A stretch of 64,000 nucleotides of DNA from an uncultured Clostridia bacterium (lineage in GTDB: Bacteria > Bacillota > Clostridia > Oscillospirales > Acutalibacteraceae): contig CALWVN010000001.1 of the NCBI GenBank assembly GCA_944384995.1, forward strand, positions 399,185 through 463,184, in the 5' to 3' direction. Positions 60,201 to 64,000 of this stretch are shown piece after piece. Positions within the stretch are counted from its first letter, which is position 1, and every line of letters begins with the position of its first letter. The position numbers and the translations under genes are program-made. The notes under the pieces were generated by a model. It made no database searches. It saw nothing but the letters and a program-made list of their open reading frames with translations, and was not told the origin of the DNA.

Positions 60201-60811
60201 ACGCGGTAGCCGCCTTCAAGCGTAGCGGCATAAGAAAGCATCCCGGCCGTTTCGCCCTCGGGCGGGGTGAAGAACGCGTCGGCAAGGTCATAGCCGAGGT
60301 TTGCATACAGCTCGCGGAACTCCTCCGGCTCGGTCGTGCGCGTCGGGACAAACTGTCCGTTTTGGAACTGTGCCGACTCCTCGCGGCGGATGTCGTGGTT
60401 GCCGTTGATGACAAGCACCTGCACACCCGTTTCCTTTTCAAACTGTTCGAGCCGTGCGGCAAGCTGACGGTGCCCCTCATACTCACCGTTTTTAGTCAGG
60501 TCGCCGGGGATAAACACGTATTTGAGTCCCTGCGTTTTTGCCATTTCGCCGTATTCGTACAAAGCGTTTTCCAAAATGGCATCCGCAAGATAGGACGTGG
60601 TGGAATTGAGCTTGGACGCCTCAATAAAGGCATTGACATCCGAGCCCATGAGCGACTGCGGAAAATAGTGCAGGTCGTTCATCACGCCGACGGTCAGATT
60701 GCCCTCGGCTGCCGCCGTTTGCAGCGGGATGCTCGGCAAAACGCCGATGAGCAGTGCAAGTGATAAGAGCACGGCTGCCGCCCTTGCAAACAGTTTGCGG
60801 GTCTTGTTCAT
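57275..60811 (-). CDS. Large secreted double metallophosphoesterase with wall-sorting tail
   Basis: A 1178-residue protein. The signal peptide covers about residues 1-35. The first calcineurin-like domain (about 40-340) has GVMNDLHYF, PGDLTKNGEYEGH, INGNHDIRRE and FTGHIHMTD. A helical region of some 250 residues (about 400-670) follows. A Fn3/PAP-like beta domain near 730-850 leads to a second phosphoesterase (about 860-1080) with HMSDTQSG, HTGDVVDSGK, ATGNHEED and LQGHDHVYLR, as in purple acid phosphatases. The end is NVPKTAGQQ, a hydrophobic helix and KRKR, a sortase-type signal close to LPxTA. The ATG at 60811 with ggggga is chosen; 60865 lies in the promoter. Confidence 0.86.
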   Translation of the reverse strand: MNKTRKLFARAAAVLLSLALLIGVLPSIPLQTAAAEGNLTVGVMNDLHYFPQSLMGSDVNAFIEASKLNSTTSYLADAILENALYEYGEMAKTQGLKYVFIPGDLTKNGEYEGHRQLAARLEQFEKETGVQVLVINGNHDIRREESAQFQNGQFVPTRTTEPEEFRELYANLGYDLADAFFTPPEGETAGMLSYAATLEGGYRVIVLDGACYSSDIHSEGLNVAETRGAYSDALMEWALDQIADAKAQGLTPIGITHFNLVEHFENEDNLFTAFTIDNWMQVAERFADAGMHFAFTGHIHMTDIASHTSDNGETLTDCSSASLLNYPCYFRVVTMDNTAGAENVTMNFQSYDIDRTRPVTAFGTTYPQPFKNTAFALNFGGGDMTTFATNYVRYLLEYTLIPEMEAAGGLYWYLNNALDLDGALDSLLSSASGLGALQDVPKVTLKMVIKNVCDQIERQYLDGGAGTEHLLEVVRSAVDKLVSIEISDEKCTKFLDTLGIGSTTRNGNFGDAVSSCLAYMYSGDEDRSDDPFMNDVIDRFSRGDNVDVILDTLIDIVLHDLLEDEILQNIHLDLVGILGSLSDVEAEAMLGDVIEQILGALGEEGLTDAVPAPSLAQIINLFFAAGLVEYNSLEDVLQSLMDEYLTQSQMDTIANEFMVFLTDFTTDTNPGLRMDNAATITYAGAVPVTPTVEDLRLPSGIAVTFGSDSATTRNISWYTKYSVTGTDIEIVPYSENPRFTGRPTTGSHIETSTVEVTREVPGVDLGVIAIISYPFEVNRHMVEVSGLKPGEKYCFRVGDASRGWWSDVGTFEMADNSDSFTFFHMSDTQSGTPKQYETFAEVADTAFALYPDAKFIMHTGDVVDSGKNFEQWNWLFNAASDTLLNTVMMPATGNHEEDMDNATVENFLLTDYPQQDTTNGVYYSFDYNNAHFMVLNTNDLNSDNTLGTRQLEWLKADAAASDKTWKIVALHKAVYSNGSHYDDDDVTALRKQLSTLMPQLDIDVVLQGHDHVYLRTSAMNDNAVCEIVERTVTHDGTTYTAMVNPDGTVYAIDGCAGVKYYQTKDAALTDQLFPRAESIVDAKAPVFAAIEIDGENLFFNAYTVENGEAQKIDSFAITKATASELPGTTPGSETPITDANVPKTAGQQVTSALLFLIPVAATVALTGGAIKRKRNEEL

Positions 60812-60855
60812 CTCTGTATCCCCCGTTTCTAAAATAGTTGTTGAACACAGAGTTA

Positions 60856-60884
60856 AGTATAGCACAGGTTTTTGCCAATTTCAA
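60856..60884 (-). promoter_or_regulatory. Promoter of the large phosphoesterase gene
   Basis: On the minus strand TTGAAA (60884-60879), 17 bases, TATACT (60861-60856), 45 bases before the ATG. Confidence 0.7.
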
Positions 60885-60898
60885 TAAAAGTTTTTGCG

Positions 60899-61405
60899 TT
60901 ATTCTGATTTATTTATACGGTTTTCAACATTTTTGTGCAACCTGTTGAATTCTTCGCGGTCTACCAGCGATAATATCCTGTCGAGTTTTTTGTGTAAGTC
61001 CTTGAGGATGATCTCGCTTTTCAGATTGACCTTATAATCATTCTCGTTCCGGCGGCGGTCTTTTTGCTCTTGCCGCTGCTGGCTCATCATGATAAGCGGC
61101 GCCTGCACGGCCGCGACGCACGAAAGCACCAAATTCAGCAGGATAAACGGGTACGGGTCGAACGCACGCGTACCGAACCAGAGATTCAGGCCGATCCAGC
61201 CAATGAGCACTGCCGTAAAGCTCAAAATAAACGTCCAGCTGCCCGCAAACGCCGCCATTTTGTCCGCCGCGCGCTGGGCGAACGTTTCCTTTTCCTCTCC
61301 GTTCTCAGAAATCGTATTTTCCAAAAGCAGGTGGATGATCTCTTCATTGGTCATGTTGTTATGCGGTGTATTGAGAATATAGTCGAGCAGCTCACGGTCT
61401 TGCAT
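60899..61405 (-). CDS. DUF1003 membrane protein
   Basis: A 168-residue protein from the ATG at 61405 with gggagg 7 bases ahead. Two helices are clear (SWTFILSFTAVLIGWIGLN and PYPFILLNLVLSCVAAVQAPLIMM). The DUF1003 hallmarks are FAQRAADKMAAFAGSWTFI before helix 1, then FDPYPFILLNL, and RNENDYKVNLKSEIILKDLHKKLD after helix 2. The function of the family is unknown. It is a short gene in a row of minus-strand genes with a terminator between it and gtrA. Confidence 0.85.
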   Translation of the reverse strand: MQDRELLDYILNTPHNNMTNEEIIHLLLENTISENGEEKETFAQRAADKMAAFAGSWTFILSFTAVLIGWIGLNLWFGTRAFDPYPFILLNLVLSCVAAVQAPLIMMSQQRQEQKDRRRNENDYKVNLKSEIILKDLHKKLDRILSLVDREEFNRLHKNVENRINKSE

Positions 61406-61451
61406 GCAAACGCCTCCCGCGTTAGTATTTTGTATAGGCTCGATTTTATGC

Positions 61452-61498
61452 AAAAAGCGCAAAACGCGGGCCACTTTGAATGTGTCCCGCGTTTTGCC
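61452..61498 (-). terminator. Terminator of the GtrA gene
   Basis: Perfect 12-bp stem GCAAAACGCGGG / CCCGCGTTTTGC, 15-base loop, then CTTTTTG on the minus strand. Confidence 0.82.
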
Positions 61499-61510
61499 AT
61501 ATACCGTTAT

Positions 61511-61999
61511 TTATTTTGCTTCGTCTGTTTTTTCTGCGCCTTTCTCATTTTTTGCCAAAGAATTTGTATTCATTGACCCGCGATACACCCACAGACGGCA
61601 TACGAGGTATTCCGTAACAAGATTGCAGAGCATCGTCGTGATTTCAACAATATAGTCGTTGACACCGGCGTTTGTCGCCAAATGGCCGAGGTAGGTGGAC
61701 AGCGGTGTAAAAAGGCAATAATAAAACGCAACTTTCAGCATGGCGATCGGCACGTTGGTTGCAGACTTGAAAGTATAGCGCCGGTTCACCGTAAAATTGT
61801 ATAAAACGGAAAGCACCAAAGACGGCAAATAGCACGCCCAGTAAGGGAAATTCGAGAACTCCGTCAACAGCGTGAACGTAACGATTTGGATGATCCCCGC
61901 GCCGAGTGAAAACGCGACGAATTTTGCGATCTGGATCACAGTCTGCCGCGGTGTCAGTTTTTTGCTGCCTTGCGCTACGGGTTGACGGTCACTTGCCAT
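61511..61999 (-). CDS. GtrA-family membrane protein
   Basis: A 162-residue protein with four helices. IAKFVAFSLGAGIIQIVTFTLL near residue 25 and PSLVLSVLYNFTVNRRYTFKSA near 62 are the GtrA signature (conserved NFxxNRxxTF). A third helix near 85-105 and a fourth near 120-145 with LCNLVTEYLVCRLWVYRG complete it. GtrA proteins help flip lipid-linked sugars used in wall or surface glycosylation. No glycosyltransferase partner is adjacent. The ATG follows agggagaac. Confidence 0.88.
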   Translation of the reverse strand: MASDRQPVAQGSKKLTPRQTVIQIAKFVAFSLGAGIIQIVTFTLLTEFSNFPYWACYLPSLVLSVLYNFTVNRRYTFKSATNVPIAMLKVAFYYCLFTPLSTYLGHLATNAGVNDYIVEITTMLCNLVTEYLVCRLWVYRGSMNTNSLAKNEKGAEKTDEAK

Positions 62000-62151
62000 A
62001 CGGTTCTCCCTTTCACTTCCTACATATACTGTGCGGTGACGATTTCGAATGCTTCCCGTTATATCGTAAGGCGAAAGCGATCGAACGCTCTGCCGGCAAA
62101 CGGAAAAGCAGAAAGTCCCGATACTCCTGCGGGGAATATCAAGACAAATAT

Positions 62152-62180
62152 ATTTTACACGGTTTTGAGATCCAAGTCAA
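62152..62180 (-). promoter_or_regulatory. Promoter of the GtrA gene
   Basis: On the minus strand TTGACT (62180-62175), 17 bases, TAAAAT (62157-62152). The leader is about 145 bases. Confidence 0.65.
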
Positions 62181-62350
62181 GGTTTTCGATTTCTGCACAC
62201 AGCACTGCCTATGGAGCTGACGCCCGCAGGTAGGTTTTAAATGATTTTATGTTATAATATTTGTATCTCACCTGTAAGGAGCGAAACCGGCGGGAATTAT
62301 CCTGTTTATGATCTGCCGCACGATTGGTGAACGAATTTTGGAGAAAGAAT

Positions 62351-62422
62351 ATGGAGCGGATCATAGAAAGGCGAATTATACCCTATAGCTACGGCACACA
62401 GAGAAAAAGTTTCAAGTTATAA
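62351..62422 (+). other. Short plus-strand open frame at the composition break
   Basis: ATG at 62351 follows ggagaaagaat, a good ribosome site, and a TATAAT at 62253-62258 lies upstream without a clear -35. The frame encodes 23 residues (starting MERIIERRIIPYSYG) and stops inside the end of the GH43-like gene. It may be the 5' stump of a lost gene or chance. The rest of 62181-62416 shows nothing else. Confidence 0.3.
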
Positions 62423-63292
62423 CAGCTCGTCTGAATGAAGCAACAATTCAATGCCATTTCCCGTATCTAACAGTTCTTTGAAAACCGGTCGCTCATGATT
62501 TGTTTGGTTTGGCGTGTGGTATGTCAGCATTAGATGATTTTCACCGGCACGAAATATCATACCGTGACCGCCATCATTTGTAACCAAGGGCGGCAAATGA
62601 AAAAAATTGCCGTCAATCTCATCATTGTCAGACTGTGCAACAGCCAACACATAATTTTTCTTTATAAAAGTTGACCACAACATCAGCAGCCGTCCGCCGG
62701 AGGTTCTGTAAATAAAAGGACCATCTGTTATATAATGCTTAAATATCCTTTTATGTTTTACCCAGTAAGGTGATGAGCCGCAGAACAGCATCGTCGGCTC
62801 ACTTATGGCGGTTTTCAAATCGTCGCTCAACTTCAAATAACAAATCGTTCCGTCTTTGATTTGCGTATGTTCATGGCAAAAGACCAAGTATGGAGTGCCG
62901 TCACAGCTCACATATAAAGTACCGTCCAGACATTCCCAAGATTCAGGCGTAACAGGTCCCAACGAGTACTCGTAAAACGGTCCTAAAGGCGTATCTGCTT
63001 TTAAAACAAATACGCCTCGAAGTCCATTTGCCCTTGTAAAAGTGGCAAAAAGATAATAGCTGTTTTTATAGCGATGAACTTCAGGCGCCCAATTTACATC
63101 TCTGTTAAGATGAGCATTTTCAGAATTAAAACATTCCGTAGGCCCGTTCCAATTTTGCAGATCGGCAGATGTATAAACATCAAATCCGCCTGTCCTGCGT
63201 CCGAAGTGTTTTGCTCTCGTTCCGTATAAATAATAGGCGCTGTCTTCTTTTACAACAAACGGGTCGCGAATATTGATCTCGGTTAATTTCAT
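62417..63292 (-). CDS. GH43-like glycoside hydrolase (five-bladed propeller)
   Basis: A 291-residue protein. NIRDPFVVKEDSAYYLYGT at the N-terminus gives the likely catalytic base Asp (RDP), DVYTSADLQNW near 37 is the usual 'vwtSkDLvnW' strand, and WAPEVHRYKNSYYLFATF near 68 carries the expected acidic residue. The match is to the GH43/GH117-type propeller superfamily; arabinosidase or xylosidase cannot be decided. It has no signal peptide. Codon use is clearly richer in A/T than in genes to its left, suggesting recent acquisition. The ATG at 63292 fits the ggtgg ribosome site better than 63298. Confidence 0.78.
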   Translation of the reverse strand: MKLTEINIRDPFVVKEDSAYYLYGTRAKHFGRRTGGFDVYTSADLQNWNGPTECFNSENAHLNRDVNWAPEVHRYKNSYYLFATFTRANGLRGVFVLKADTPLGPFYEYSLGPVTPESWECLDGTLYVSCDGTPYLVFCHEHTQIKDGTICYLKLSDDLKTAISEPTMLFCGSSPYWVKHKRIFKHYITDGPFIYRTSGGRLLMLWSTFIKKNYVLAVAQSDNDEIDGNFFHLPPLVTNDGGHGMIFRAGENHLMLTYHTPNQTNHERPVFKELLDTGNGIELLLHSDELL

Positions 63293-63370
63293 GAACATCC
63301 ACCCACTTTTTACATTGCAACTTTTCAGTTATTTATTGAATTTATATTTATTTTTATCACTATTTTTAAT

Positions 63371-63405
63371 GGGCAGTCCCGTTATAGGACTGCCCTTTTA
63401 TTTTT
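63371..63405 (+). terminator. Plus-oriented terminator with no plus-strand gene before it
   Basis: Perfect 9-bp stem GGGCAGTCC / GGACTGCCC, 7-base loop, then TTTTATTTTT. The minus strand after the stem is A-rich, so it does not serve metG. The gene to its left is on the minus strand. Confidence 0.6.
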
Positions 63406-63448
63406 CAAATGCAAATTTCGGTTTTTCGACTATAAATTGCGCTTTGAT

Positions 63449-63940
63449 TTAGTAGAGCTTTGCGCCTGCCGGAATGTGGTCGTCTACCATCAGAAGATGG
63501 AGCTTTTCTTCGCCTTCCTCGTGGTGTACTGCACTGATCAGCATACCGCAGGAGTCAATACCCATCATCGGTCTTGGCGGAAGATTTGTAATAGCGATAC
63601 AGGTCTTGCCAACCAGTTCTTCCGGCTCGTAAAAGCTATGAATACCGCTTAAAATCGTCCTATTTTCGCCTGAGCCATCGTCTAAGGTAAACTTCAGAAG
63701 CTTCTTAGACTTCGGTACTGCTTCACAAGCAAGCACTTTGACTGCTCTGAAATCAGACTTGGAGAAAGTCTCAAAATCCACGAAATCCTTGAACAACGGC
63801 TCAATTTCCACCTTAGAGAAATCTATCTTTTCCGCTTCAGCTTTACCATCATTTGAAACGATTTCAGGCGCCTTATTTCCTACATCATTTCCCGCATTAC
63901 CATCTTTCAAGGGCTTCATTGTGGGGACGAAAGCAACCAT
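63449..63940 (-). CDS. metG: Methionyl-tRNA synthetase C-terminal tRNA-binding part (beta-subunit type)
   Basis: A 163-residue protein. Residues 1-45 are a linker. FVDFETFSKSDFRAVKVLACEAVPKSKKLLKFTLDDG begins the EMAP/Trbp111-like OB fold, and NRTILSGIHSFYEPEELVGKTCIAITNLPPRPMMGIDSCGML is the conserved dimer and tRNA-binding region. It is nearly identical in layout to the C-terminus of clostridial MetG. The same frame has stops just upstream (63965-63967 and 63983-63985), so here it is either a separate subunit, for which a ggagag ribosome site exists, or the tail of a frameshifted metG. The main catalytic part is not in the window. Confidence 0.82.
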   Translation of the reverse strand: MVAFVPTMKPLKDGNAGNDVGNKAPEIVSNDGKAEAEKIDFSKVEIEPLFKDFVDFETFSKSDFRAVKVLACEAVPKSKKLLKFTLDDGSGENRTILSGIHSFYEPEELVGKTCIAITNLPPRPMMGIDSCGMLISAVHHEEGEEKLHLLMVDDHIPAGAKLY

Positions 63941-63954
63941 CTTTTCAATCTCTC

Positions 63955-64000
63955 CTAAACCTCCTCATATCTCATAATAGGTCTAAACAGCGTTTCTTCC
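63955..64000 (-). CDS. Possible 3' end of an upstream gene at the window edge
   Basis: A minus-strand frame is open from the right edge and ends at a TAG (63957-63955), encoding EETLFRPIMRYEEV. It is too short to identify. It could be the end of the catalytic part of metG in a different frame, or an unrelated gene. Confidence 0.3.
   Translation of the reverse strand, partial: EETLFRPIMRYEEV

Overview
The window reads as chromosomal DNA from a spore-forming, anaerobic Firmicute of the class Clostridia, probably near the Oscillospiraceae/Ruminococcaceae. That placement is an inference. It rests on Gram-positive style AGGAGG ribosome sites, many sigma-A type promoters (TTGACA-N17-TATAAT), an intact sporulation sigma-K gene, a type III pantothenate kinase, ECF-type vitamin transporters, a DnaD/DnaI-like primosome pair, PASTA and DUF5711 proteins, and a Na+-pump decarboxylase beta/gamma pair. 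No CRISPR array, insertion sequence, prophage or rRNA operon is visible. Most of the window is moderately GC-rich; from about 62.25 kb the sequence becomes visibly AT-richer.

Layout. 0-6.8 kb (minus strand): an acyltransferase-like fragment, a six-helix membrane protein, a GPH sugar symporter with a metallophosphoesterase, a PASTA protein whose kinase domain has lost its catalytic residues, and a YczE/YitT-type membrane protein. 7-13 kb (minus): mnmA and nadA, then a cytoplasmic GH33-type sialidase followed by a GPH transporter with a 285-residue cytoplasmic tail. 13.2-16.6 kb (plus): an O-antigen-ligase-like membrane protein, a Cof-type HAD phosphatase, tRNA-Leu(CAG) and a small membrane protein. 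16.6-20.9 kb (minus): pyrB with a PyrI-like zinc tail, a flavodoxin-fold reductase and thioredoxin; a DUF2804 protein and a lipoprotein. 21-24 kb (plus): initiator tRNA-Met, a secreted protein, coaX and an ECF S-component. 24.2-27.5 kb (minus): another GPH transporter and a GDPD-fold protein without its active site. 27.7-34.4 kb (plus): XRE regulator-nth-dnaD-dnaC operon, a Gfo/Idh/MocA oxidoreductase, and a membrane-bound XRE regulator with a partner protein. 34.4-36.9 kb (minus): oadB-oadG and cysK. 37-40.9 kb (plus): two more GPH transporters and a histidine phosphatase.

40.9-62 kb is minus strand. clpE, pgsA and cvpA form one group. A long co-directional block ruvC-ruvA-ruvB-glmM-methyltransferase-ecfA1-ecfA2-ecfT-truA-DUF5711 follows, then sigK, a GH25 lysozyme, a Cof phosphatase, a 1178-residue two-domain phosphoesterase carrying an LPxTA-like cell-wall sorting signal, a DUF1003 protein and a GtrA protein. 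The AT-richer end carries a GH43-like hydrolase and the C-terminal (beta) part of methionyl-tRNA synthetase.

How the genes work together. Five GPH-type symporters, a sialidase, a GH43-like enzyme and a sugar-type oxidoreductase point to a glycan-feeding lifestyle. coaX and the adjacent S-component suggest coupled pantothenate uptake and phosphorylation, probably using the EcfA1A2T module encoded 23 kb away. The best candidates for new biology are the degenerate PASTA pseudokinase, the PyrB-zinc-domain fusion, the catalytically dead GDPD-like membrane protein, the tailed GPH transporter paired with an intracellular sialidase, and the composition break at the right end.
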